Assembly: GCA_021151765.1 (NCBI GenBank)
Contig: JAGKWR010000026.1
Coordinates: 1 to 5,493 of the forward strand
From: Alphaproteobacteria bacterium
GTDB taxonomy: Bacteria; Pseudomonadota; Alphaproteobacteria; Rickettsiales; UBA1997
Direction: 5' to 3'
Length of the DNA stretch: 5,493 nt
Shown here piece after piece: positions 1 through 5,493 of the stretch. The notes beneath the pieces are model-generated. The model was not told the DNA's origin. It worked only from the letters and a program-made list of their open reading frames with translations, and made no database searches. The first letter of the stretch is position 1; every line of letters begins with the position of its first letter. The translations under genes were made by a program, and so were the position numbers.

Positions 1-18
1 AAATTGATGATTAAAATT

Positions 19-48
19 AATCAGCTGAGGCAAAAACTTCAGCTGGTT
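19..48. repeat. Strong GC-containing hairpin, possible bidirectional terminator or palindromic element
   Basis: CAGCTGAGG (22-30) pairs with CTTCAGCTG (37-45) through nine pairs with one G-T wobble, around a CAAAAA loop. It extends outward by one T-G and two A-T pairs to 19-48. On the plus strand a short T-run (47-50) partly overlaps the stem base. On the minus strand the stem is followed by an AT-rich stretch with TTTT. Either direction could be a weak terminator. No gene ending here is confirmed on either strand. Confidence 0.5.
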
Positions 49-81
49 TTACATCGGATTTAGAAGGTATAAAGTGTCTTA

Positions 82-105
82 AATTTGGGGGGCATTGCCC
101 AAATT
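82..105. repeat. Hairpin AATTTGGG / CCCAAATT
   Basis: AATTTGGG (82-89) is exactly complementary to CCCAAATT (98-105), with the eight-base loop GGGCATTG. An alternative fold pairs GGGC (90-93) with GCCC (97-100), keeps AATTT/AAATT outside and bulges out GGG. No U-tract follows on either strand, so it is not an ordinary intrinsic terminator. The run of six G residues stands out in such an AT-rich spacer. Confidence 0.5.
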
Positions 106-167
106 GTCTGATGATTTATATGCTAAAGAATTGTGATTTTTCATGATTCTAAATTTTTGAGAAGATC

Positions 168-180
168 TTATCTCAGATAA
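168..180. repeat. 13-bp near-perfect palindrome TTATCTCAGATAA
   Basis: TTATCT and AGATAA flank one central C. It lies six bases from the 17-bp palindrome at 186-202. A competing pairing also exists: TGAGA (158-162) with TCTCA (171-175) around the AAGATCTT palindrome. The function is unknown. It could be part of a termination region or a symmetrical protein-binding site. Confidence 0.5.
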
Positions 181-202
181 AAAAGTTAGAAAAATTTTCT
201 AA
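179..202 (-). terminator. Possible terminator of the acyltransferase transcript
   Basis: On the minus strand, TTAGAAAA (202-195) and TTTTCTAA (193-186) form a near-perfect inverted repeat with a single central base. One C and then six T residues (184-179) follow. It lies about 117 bases past the acyltransferase stop. The stem is almost pure A/T with one G-C pair, so it would be weak. The U-tract is the better half of the evidence. Confidence 0.35.
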
Positions 203-250
203 TCTGTTGCAAATCCTACATCTAACCCCGTGATTTATTAGTTCAGTATT

Positions 251-272
251 AACCAATAAATTCTTGGTTTTT
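251..272 (+). repeat. Small hairpin AACCAA / TTGGTT followed by TTT
   Basis: AACCAA (251-256) pairs with TTGGTT (264-269) across a seven-base loop, and three further T residues follow on the plus strand. It is a short stem that could act as a weak terminator against plus-strand readthrough into the acyltransferase gene. It could also be chance in AT-rich DNA. Confidence 0.3.
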
Positions 273-318
273 GAGTTATATAAACTGAAACAAATCTAAG
301 AAAAATAATCAGAAAATT

Positions 319-2421
319 TTAGAAACTTCTTTCAACTCTTACGATGACAATCAGATCAGGCTTTTTATCAGCATTTTCTAATTGAGTAGGTAACTCACTT
401 AACTTATCCGACCAATTTCCAATATAGCTTACATCCTTAAATGTCGCATTAAAGTATTGCCTCAAAGCCCTAGTGAATGAATCTCCAACGATCCATACTG
501 ATAAATCCGAAATAGCCTTTTTATTTTTTACAAAAGAGACAGATCCAAAAGATGTTACTTTCTCATCTGGTTTTTCTACTTCTGTCCACAATAAATCTGA
601 ATTCCAAATTACATCCCAATTATCGTCAAAATGTAACGGGAAACCAGTTAACTGAGAAATTTCTATTAAATCACCCAAATGAGTTCTTCCATTTTTAAAT
701 CTAACATCAGGAATAGGTAATCCAAGTAACCTAGAAAAACCCGAATAGGCAATAAAAGCTCCTTTATTGTTCCAATGCGTATCTGTCCTATAATATAAAT
801 TTCCTTCTGTATTCTTTAAATTTAAAAGATCGTCAGTTGGATCATATACAATAAGATTAGGATTTTTTTTAAGTTCCTGCGTGAAAAAACTGATATACCT
901 CACAGGTGAAGGAATAAGTTTTTCTGGCAAGTACTCTGGATAGATACTCGATTTATCTGGCCCCAGAATTAAAACCGTCTTGGTGTTGTACTTAGCAGCT
1001 GAAGCAGCAAGCTTCACAAATGGCTCATTCGTTTTTTTTATGAGATCTTCTGATGGCCGGATCGCCAATTTAATTTTAGCCACTGTATCATCATACTGAT
1101 TACCCAAAAATAACCAATCACTCTTACCTTCGTACCAAGATAAAGAACAACCAAATCCGTGCTCAAATGATTTTCGTTTGATCAAAATATCTTCATATCC
1201 GCGATATGAACAAAGATCTATTTTACTGTAGGTATAATAACCTAGAAATCCCAAAATAGTCATAAGTGCGACAAGTGCTGAGACCTGAATCTTATCATAT
1301 CTAACGAATCTGCCTTGACGAATTGGACATTCAATAAACTTATAAGTCAGCCACGCCAATAGAATCGAAATTATGACTACCACAATACGGATATTCAGAC
1401 TTGGTACTTCACTCTCAACAATTCTAGTAAATGCCAGTAATGGCCAGTGCCATAAATATAGTGGAAAACTGATTAATCCAAACCAGACAGCAATCTTGTT
1501 TGAAAGAATTTTGTGATTAATCCAAGCTTGATTTCCTGCTAAGATTAATAATGCAGCTCCCAAAACCGGCACTAAAGCCCAACTCCCTGGAAAGTTTAAT
1601 TCCTTATCAATTGTGCAGAATCCATAGAGCAAAAGCAAAAATCCAATAAACGAGATAATATTAGAACACAGCTTTCCCTCAATTTTTGCATTCTCTCTTT
1701 TGGTAACTGAGAATAAAAAACTATCGATTTTGTTCTGTAATGTTGAATAAGAGCTCTTCTTATAAAGGGCGAACCAAGCAAGAATGCTCCCACTTAACAG
1801 CTCCCAAAAACGAGTTTGCGGCGAGTAAAATGTGGCAACAGGTTCGCTCTTAATTCCTTCTGAATTTAGTAAAAACGAAATTACTGCTGCAAATGTGGCA
1901 ATGGTTAGGAAGTTAAATCTACGCTTCCATGCTAACCATAAAATTACTGGCCAAATTATATAGAACTGCTCTTCGATACCCAAACTCCACAAATGCAGTA
2001 ATGGCTTAGTTTCAGCAGAGTTATCAAAGTATCCGGACTCATTCCACAAAACAAAGTTGGAAACAAATACCGCACCCGCAGCAATATGCTTACCAAGTTG
2101 CTTGTACTCGTCAGCCAATAAAGCAAACCACCCAAAAACAAAGCAAGCAGCTAGAACTATGACAAGAGCAGGGAAAATTCTTTTTATGCGCCGAGCATAG
2201 AATTCTCTAAAGCTAAATGTTCCCTTATCTAGATTCTCAAAAATAATTGTGGAAATGAGGTAACCAGAAATAACGAAGAAAACATCAACACCAATAAATC
2301 CTCCCCTGAAAAAACTTGGAAAAGCATGGAAGGCAACTACAGCAAGCACAGCTAAAGCTCTTAAACCATCAATATCTGGCCTATATTTAGGACATAAAAA
2401 TGGTGTTTGTTGGTTTAGCAT
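319..2421 (-). CDS. Membrane O-acyltransferase (Acyltransferase-3, OafA/Oac type) fused to an AlgX/AlgJ-like SGNH domain
   Basis: This 700-residue inner-membrane protein probably transfers acetyl or another short acyl group onto an extracytoplasmic polysaccharide such as LPS O-antigen or capsule. The N-terminal half is an Acyltransferase-3 domain (about residues 14-365). It has YRPDIDGLRALAV at 13-25, the R-X10-H pair R21/H32 that is essential in this family, GGFIGVDVFFVISGYLI at 40-56, RRIKRIFPAL at 77-86 and SLGIEEQFYIIWP at 146-158. I judge about eleven hydrophobic helices up to residue ~398. Residues ~400-700 look like a periplasmic domain of AlgX/AlgJ type: DWLFLGNQ (435-442), VLILGPDK (483-490), YYRTDTHW (543-550) and VGDSFT (645-650). 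This gives a predicted triad D547, H549, S648. The ATG has no clear Shine-Dalgarno sequence, but the next Met lies far inside the domain. A terminator separates it from guaA. ATA and CTA codons seem commoner here than in the neighbouring genes, which hints at later acquisition. The family is clear; the substrate is unknown. Confidence 0.9.
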   Translation of the reverse strand: MLNQQTPFLCPKYRPDIDGLRALAVLAVVAFHAFPSFFRGGFIGVDVFFVISGYLISTIIFENLDKGTFSFREFYARRIKRIFPALVIVLAACFVFGWFALLADEYKQLGKHIAAGAVFVSNFVLWNESGYFDNSAETKPLLHLWSLGIEEQFYIIWPVILWLAWKRRFNFLTIATFAAVISFLLNSEGIKSEPVATFYSPQTRFWELLSGSILAWFALYKKSSYSTLQNKIDSFLFSVTKRENAKIEGKLCSNIISFIGFLLLLYGFCTIDKELNFPGSWALVPVLGAALLILAGNQAWINHKILSNKIAVWFGLISFPLYLWHWPLLAFTRIVESEVPSLNIRIVVVIISILLAWLTYKFIECPIRQGRFVRYDKIQVSALVALMTILGFLGYYTYSKIDLCSYRGYEDILIKRKSFEHGFGCSLSWYEGKSDWLFLGNQYDDTVAKIKLAIRPSEDLIKKTNEPFVKLAASAAKYNTKTVLILGPDKSSIYPEYLPEKLIPSPVRYISFFTQELKKNPNLIVYDPTDDLLNLKNTEGNLYYRTDTHWNNKGAFIAYSGFSRLLGLPIPDVRFKNGRTHLGDLIEISQLTGFPLHFDDNWDVIWNSDLLWTEVEKPDEKVTSFGSVSFVKNKKAISDLSVWIVGDSFTRALRQYFNATFKDVSYIGNWSDKLSELPTQLENADKKPDLIVIVRVERSF

Positions 2422-2435
2422 TTTACACGTTTTTA

Positions 2436-2464
2436 ATTATAGTCTTAACAGCTAATCTGCATTA
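2436..2464 (-). promoter_or_regulatory. Candidate promoter for the acyltransferase gene
   Basis: Read on the minus strand, a perfect TATAAT hexamer occupies 2441-2436. It lies between the guaA terminator and the acyltransferase ATG at 2421. No good TTGACA-like -35 box sits 16-18 bases upstream (TAATGC is the hexamer at 17-base spacing), and there is no extended TGn motif. If used, transcription would start around 2429, giving a leader of under ten bases. That would fit the absence of a Shine-Dalgarno sequence at this start. A TATAAT by chance is not rare in such AT-rich DNA, so this is tentative. Confidence 0.3.
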
Positions 2465-2487
2465 TGATTGCTGTATCGCTCTGAAGG

Positions 2488-2538
2488 AAAAATTGGTTAA
2501 GATGCAAAAACTCCAAAAAGTTCATGCATCTACACCAA
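2488..2538 (-). terminator. Rho-independent terminator after guaA
   Basis: On the minus strand, starting 24 bases beyond the guaA stop, TTGGT (2538-2534) pairs with ACCAA (2497-2493). AGATGCA (2531-2525) pairs with TGCATCT (2506-2500), and AACT (2522-2519) pairs with AGTT (2512-2509). Two small 2x2 internal loops interrupt the stem and the apical loop is TTTTGG. Five T residues (2492-2488) follow directly. The position, the long interrupted stem and the U-tract fit an intrinsic terminator that ends the acpS-gpsA-guaA transcript and insulates the acyltransferase gene. Confidence 0.8.
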
Positions 2539-2562
2539 CTTCTATAAATCTAATCTAACAGT

Positions 2563-4140
2563 TTATTCCCACTCGATAGTACCTGGAGGTTTTGACGTGA
2601 AGTCGTAAACCACGCGGTTAATTCCGCGCACTTCGTTGATTATTCTGCTGGCAACGTTGCACAAGAATTCAGAATCAAAGCGATAAACGTCTGCAGTCAT
2701 GCCGTCAATTGAGGTTACGGCGCGCAACGCCAACACGTTTTCGTAGGTTCTGGCATCTCCCATTACGCCAACAGTTTTGATTGGAGTTAAAACTGAGAAA
2801 GCTTGCCAAATTTTGTCGTAAAGTCCGGCTTTGCGGATTTCTTCGATGTAAATTGCGTCAGCTTCTTGCAAAACTTTAATTTTTTCTGGCGTGATTTCGC
2901 CAATGATGCGAATCGCCAAACCCGGACCAGGGAAAGGATGACGGCCGACAACATGGTCAGGAAGTCCTAATTCTTTACCAAGCAAACGAACTTCGTCTTT
3001 GAACAACATTCTAACTGGTTCGAGCAATTTCAATTTCATCTTTTTTGGCAAACCACCAACGTTGTGATGCGATTTAATTGTGTGGCTCGCACCTTTGTTT
3101 GGGTGGCTCGATTCAATAACGTCAGGATACAAAGTTCCTTGCGCAAGGAATGTGGCATTTTCAATTTTCGCCGATTCAGCGTCGAAAACTTCGATGAAAG
3201 TTTTACCAATAATTTTACGTTTTTTCTCAGGATCGGTAACACCTTTGAGCTTTGAAAGGAAAAGCTTTGAAGCATCAACGTAAACTAAATTAGTTTTGAA
3301 TTTTTTAGCAAAAATTTCTTTAACTTGTTCGCCCTCGCCTTTACGCAACAAACCGTGATCAACGAAAATACAAGTCAATTGCTTGCCGATTGCTTCGTTA
3401 ATCAAAGCGGCAACCACGGAAGAATCTACGCCGCCAGAAAGGCCGCAAATTACGTGATTTTTACCGACTAACTTTTTGATTTCTTTGATCTCTTCAGCTT
3501 TGAAATTTTTCATTGTCCAGTCTGACTTACAGCCAGAAATGTTAATGACGAAGTTTTCGATCATTTTTTTACCATCCACTGAATGCACAACTTCAGGGTG
3601 GAATTGTACGCCGTAAATTTTGCGTTTTTCATCAGCAATTGCGGCGTAAGGTGCGTTTTTAGTTTTAGCGATAACTTCAAAACCTGTCGGAATTTTTTTC
3701 ACCGAATCGCCGTGACTCATCCAAACTTGGCGGCTTTTGACTGATTTGAAGAATTTTGAGTTAGAAATTACGTCAATTTCAGCTTTGCCGAATTCACGTT
3801 CTTTTGACGCTTCAACTTTGCCGCCTAAAAGATGACAAATAAGCTGTTGGCCGTAGCAAATTCCGAAAATTGGCGTGTTTAAGTCGAAAACTTTTTTGTC
3901 GATTGTCGGCGCGCCTTTTTCGTAAACTGAGTTTGGACCACCAGAAAAAATAATCGCTTTTGGCGCGATTTTCTTGATTTCTTCGAGTTTGATGTCGGGA
4001 TTTTTTACTTCACAAAAAACACCAAGTTCGCGGATTCTTCGCGCGATTAGTTGAGTAACTTGGCTTCCGAAATCGATGATTAGAACTGAGTTAGAATTAG
4101 GAGAATTCACAGCAGATTTATTATTTTTAGATGCAGTCAT
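2563..4140 (-). CDS. guaA: GMP synthase (glutamine-hydrolysing)
   Basis: Converts XMP, ATP and glutamine to GMP, the last step of de novo guanine nucleotide synthesis in the cytoplasm. The 525 residues match the usual length of full-length bacterial GuaA. A class I glutamine amidotransferase domain covers about 19-203: VLIIDFGSQ at 19-27, nucleophile C95 in GICYGQQ, and H181/E183 in QFHPE. An ATP-pyrophosphatase domain follows, with the P-loop SGGVDSS at 235-241, then SHHNVGGLP at 357-365 and RHPFPGPGLAIRI at 400-412. The C-terminal dimerisation domain ends in the hallmark KPPGTIEWE (517-525). All key residues are present. The ATG directly follows the gpsA TAA with no intervening base and no recognisable Shine-Dalgarno sequence, so translation is probably coupled to gpsA. 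A GTG at codon 11 is a possible but weaker alternative start. The first ~17 residues are a Ser/Asn-rich tail of the kind that varies in this family. Confidence 0.98.
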   Translation of the reverse strand: MTASKNNKSAVNSPNSNSVLIIDFGSQVTQLIARRIRELGVFCEVKNPDIKLEEIKKIAPKAIIFSGGPNSVYEKGAPTIDKKVFDLNTPIFGICYGQQLICHLLGGKVEASKEREFGKAEIDVISNSKFFKSVKSRQVWMSHGDSVKKIPTGFEVIAKTKNAPYAAIADEKRKIYGVQFHPEVVHSVDGKKMIENFVINISGCKSDWTMKNFKAEEIKEIKKLVGKNHVICGLSGGVDSSVVAALINEAIGKQLTCIFVDHGLLRKGEGEQVKEIFAKKFKTNLVYVDASKLFLSKLKGVTDPEKKRKIIGKTFIEVFDAESAKIENATFLAQGTLYPDVIESSHPNKGASHTIKSHHNVGGLPKKMKLKLLEPVRMLFKDEVRLLGKELGLPDHVVGRHPFPGPGLAIRIIGEITPEKIKVLQEADAIYIEEIRKAGLYDKIWQAFSVLTPIKTVGVMGDARTYENVLALRAVTSIDGMTADVYRFDSEFLCNVASRIINEVRGINRVVYDFTSKPPGTIEWE

Positions 4141-5148
4141 TTAACTAAGAATAGATTTTGAGATAATGCTTCGAATCTTGTTCGGAGTGTGTTTACGAGT
4201 CAGAATTTGATGTATTTCTTCGCACAAGTCTAGCTGCAATTTTAATTTTTTTGCAATTTGTGAAACTGCTTCAGCGGAGAATTCACCTTCGTAAGTTTTT
4301 TTGGTTTCTTTGACGATTTGCGCATAAGATTTACCTTGCGCCAACATAACGCCAAGCGAGTTGTTGCGAGATTTAGTTGATGAGCAAGTCAAGAAAATAT
4401 CACCAAAACCAGCTGCGTGGTTGATCTCGCTGGATGCTTTCATTTTTTTACACAAAAGCTGAATTTCTGAAATTCCTTTCATAACAACTGCCGACTTAGC
4501 ATTTACGCCCAAGCCCAAACCTTCCACAATTCCGCAGCCAATTGCGATAATATTTTTAACAATTCCGCAAATTTCAGCCGTGCGCGGATCTTTAAAATAA
4601 TGCGCTTGAAAATTATCATTATTTAAAACTTCGATCACTTCTTTGGCTAATTTTTTCTTGCGCGAAGCAATTGTCGTAACAGTTGGCTCTTGATGCGCAA
4701 CCTCAATAGCAAAATTCGGGCCAGATAAAACAGCGTAATTTTTAAGCTTGGTGATTTTTTCAAAAGCGTCGGAAAGCAGCAGCAAAGTTTCATGTTCAAA
4801 ACCTTTTGAGCAAATAACAAAACCGCATTTTTTTGCCGGCTTATTTTCTTGAATTTTTTGAAAAATTTCTGTCGCGCTTGAGCTTGGAGTAACAATAAAA
4901 ACCAAATCTGCAGTTTTTATTTCTGTAGAAAAATCAGCAATCGCTTGAATATTTTTGTTTAGTTTAACATCTGGCAAAAATCGCTGATTGCTTTGATTTT
5001 GATTAATTTCATCAATGATTTCGACGCGATTTGCCACTAAAAAAACTTCGTTAGAATTTTGTGCTAAAAGGTTAGCAATCGCAGTTCCCCAAGATCCGGC
5101 GCCAATTACGATGATTTTTTTAGGATTTTTTTTTGATAAAATTTTCAT
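4141..5148 (-). CDS. gpsA: NAD(P)-dependent glycerol-3-phosphate dehydrogenase
   Basis: Reduces dihydroxyacetone phosphate to sn-glycerol-3-phosphate, the backbone for phospholipid synthesis; a soluble enzyme. Its 335 residues are normal for the family. The N-terminal Rossmann fold has VIGAGSWGTAIA at 14-25 with the GxGxxG dinucleotide-binding loop. VTPSSSATEIF (86-96), ICSKGFE (112-118) and LSGPNFAIEV (141-150) are the expected family blocks. The C-terminal catalytic domain carries K198 in AEICGIVKNIIAIGCG, the expected active-site lysine. It is followed by AGFGDIFLTCSSTKSRNNSLG (246-266) and YEGE near 286-289. The LTCSS..SRN.SLG version recalls alphaproteobacterial GpsA, which is an impression rather than a measured similarity. 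The ATG overlaps the upstream acpS stop by one base (TAATG) and its own stop abuts guaA, so it is the middle gene of a tightly packed operon. Confidence 0.97.
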   Translation of the reverse strand: MKILSKKNPKKIIVIGAGSWGTAIANLLAQNSNEVFLVANRVEIIDEINQNQSNQRFLPDVKLNKNIQAIADFSTEIKTADLVFIVTPSSSATEIFQKIQENKPAKKCGFVICSKGFEHETLLLLSDAFEKITKLKNYAVLSGPNFAIEVAHQEPTVTTIASRKKKLAKEVIEVLNNDNFQAHYFKDPRTAEICGIVKNIIAIGCGIVEGLGLGVNAKSAVVMKGISEIQLLCKKMKASSEINHAAGFGDIFLTCSSTKSRNNSLGVMLAQGKSYAQIVKETKKTYEGEFSAEAVSQIAKKLKLQLDLCEEIHQILTRKHTPNKIRSIISKSILS

Positions 5149-5493
5149 TATTTTTTCTCGATTACAACAAACGCGCTGGCCATTTCTTTTTCATCAGAAA
5201 GCGATAAATGAATTGCAAAACTTTGGCAGCTCAAATGACTTTTTATGAATTCTTCTTTGTTGTTTAAAATTCTAATAATCGGCTTTCCGAAAGAATCATT
5301 GTCAATTTCAATATCTTTAAAATCAACACCTCTACCGATTCCTAGACCCAAAGCTTTTGCAAAAGCTTCTTTAGCTGCAAATCGTTTAGCATAAAATTTT
5401 GCACGAAGAGAATTTTCTTCAGGAGAATAGTTTAAACTATGAGCCTTTTTGATTTCATTTTCACTGAAGATTTTTTCTTCAAACTTTTCTTTG
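5148..5493 (-). CDS. acpS: Holo-[acyl-carrier-protein] synthase, 5' end outside the window
   Basis: Transfers the 4'-phosphopantetheine arm from coenzyme A to the active serine of acyl carrier protein, which activates it for fatty-acid synthesis; cytoplasmic, usually trimeric. The reading frame stays open from the window edge (first whole codon at 5492) to the TAA at 5150-5148, giving 114 residues. Family proteins have about 120-135, so roughly 10-20 N-terminal residues are missing, including the GIDI segment with the first metal-binding Asp. Visible blocks, in fragment numbering, are KIFSENEI (7-14), FYAKRFAAKEAFAKALGLGI (33-52) with the Mg-binding Glu at 42, DFKDIEI (57-63), a GKP motif, and HLSLSDEKEMASAFVVIE near the end. 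The SLSDE form resembles proteobacterial AcpS (SLTDE in E. coli). A shorter version starting at a TTG at 5351 would cut through the FAAKEA-KALG core and is not the real gene. It is the most upstream visible gene of the operon with gpsA and guaA. Confidence 0.95.
   Translation of the reverse strand, partial: KEKFEEKIFSENEIKKAHSLNYSPEENSLRAKFYAKRFAAKEAFAKALGLGIGRGVDFKDIEIDNDSFGKPIIRILNNKEEFIKSHLSCQSFAIHLSLSDEKEMASAFVVIEKK
5157..5159 (-). promoter_or_regulatory. Weak Shine-Dalgarno core of gpsA
   Basis: A GAG triplet within CGAGAAAAAATAATG lies eight bases before the gpsA ATG, inside the last codons of acpS. It is the only Shine-Dalgarno-like sequence at a start codon I could find in this window. 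It is a weak match, so coupling to acpS translation through the TAATG overlap is probably also important. Confidence 0.45.

Larger units (their letters stand above)
1..318. other. Gene-poor left flank with clustered inverted repeats
   Basis: I see no supported gene between the window edge and the acyltransferase stop. The plus strand is open from position 1 to a TAG at 61-63 (20 codons, no recognisable family), which could be the tail of a gene outside the window. The minus strand has a 32-codon open stretch ending at a TAA at 19-17, with no ATG. At least four separate inverted repeats fall in the first 270 bases. I found no tRNA, riboswitch or insertion-sequence end. Confidence 0.6.

Noticed and set aside
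17..115. The 32-codon minus-strand open frame as a functional small gene
   Set aside because: It has no ATG or other convincing start, no Shine-Dalgarno sequence and a stop immediately upstream. It is kept only as a possible remnant or repeat.
1..318. CRISPR array, riboswitch or tRNA in the left flank
   Set aside because: There are no regularly spaced direct repeats, no cloverleaf arms with a CCA or T-loop signature, and no known aptamer core. The hairpins are all different from one another.
473..655. 60-codon plus-strand open frame inside the acyltransferase gene
   Set aside because: Lies wholly antisense to a clear coding region, has no recognisable domain, and can be explained as a shadow of the opposite strand.
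3036..3283. Overlapping open frames on both strands inside guaA
   Set aside because: They coincide with the conserved ATP-pyrophosphatase region of GuaA, and their translations are low-complexity and resemble no family.
4647..4895. 82-codon minus-strand frame inside gpsA
   Set aside because: It is a shifted reading of gpsA, rich in Lys, Leu and Arg with no motif; gpsA itself has every family block across this region.
5015..5248. 77-codon plus-strand frame spanning the acpS-gpsA junction
   Set aside because: Antisense to two well-supported genes and lacks any recognisable motif.
5148..5351. A complete 67-residue protein starting at a TTG codon at 5351
   Set aside because: The frame continues open to the window edge and encodes the conserved AcpS core (FAAKEA, KALG) upstream of that TTG. 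It is the C-terminal part of acpS, not a separate gene.

Overview
The window is a compact, AT-rich bacterial segment (spot counts suggest roughly 35-40% G+C) with all recognisable genes on the minus strand. Three are housekeeping genes and one is an accessory envelope-modification gene. A polytopic O-acyltransferase and a proteobacterial-looking AcpS (SLSDE motif) and GpsA (LTCSS..SRN motif) suggest a Gram-negative proteobacterium. An AT-rich alphaproteobacterial lineage is my best guess, but the window does not prove it.

In the direction of transcription (high to low coordinates), the window opens inside acpS, the holo-acyl-carrier-protein synthase, whose first residues lie beyond position 5493. 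Its stop codon overlaps the gpsA start in TAATG. The gpsA gene encodes NAD(P)-dependent glycerol-3-phosphate dehydrogenase. The gpsA stop directly abuts the guaA start in TAAATG; guaA encodes GMP synthase. These three genes almost certainly form one transcript. Its functions are activation of ACP for fatty-acid synthesis, supply of sn-glycerol-3-phosphate for phospholipids, and the last step of GMP synthesis. The first two are directly linked as inputs to membrane lipid synthesis; guaA is linked only by position. A good Rho-independent terminator hairpin follows guaA at 2488-2538.

After the terminator, with a possible promoter of its own near 2436, comes a 700-residue envelope acyltransferase. 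Its N-terminal half is a classic Acyltransferase-3 (OafA/Oac type) membrane domain. Its C-terminal half looks like an AlgX/AlgJ-type SGNH-like acetyltransferase domain rather than the SGNH domain usually fused to OafA. It probably O-acetylates a cell-surface polysaccharide or LPS O-antigen.

Positions 1-318 hold no convincing gene but are dense in inverted repeats: a 9-12 bp GC-containing hairpin, a second hairpin around GGGC/GCCC, two adjacent near-perfect AT-rich palindromes and a small stem. One of the palindromes, followed by a U-tract, may end the acyltransferase transcript. The rest could be a dispersed palindromic element or a decayed gene end. I see no CRISPR array, tRNA, rRNA, insertion sequence or clearly new system. 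The domain fusion and the repeat-rich left flank are the most interesting points.
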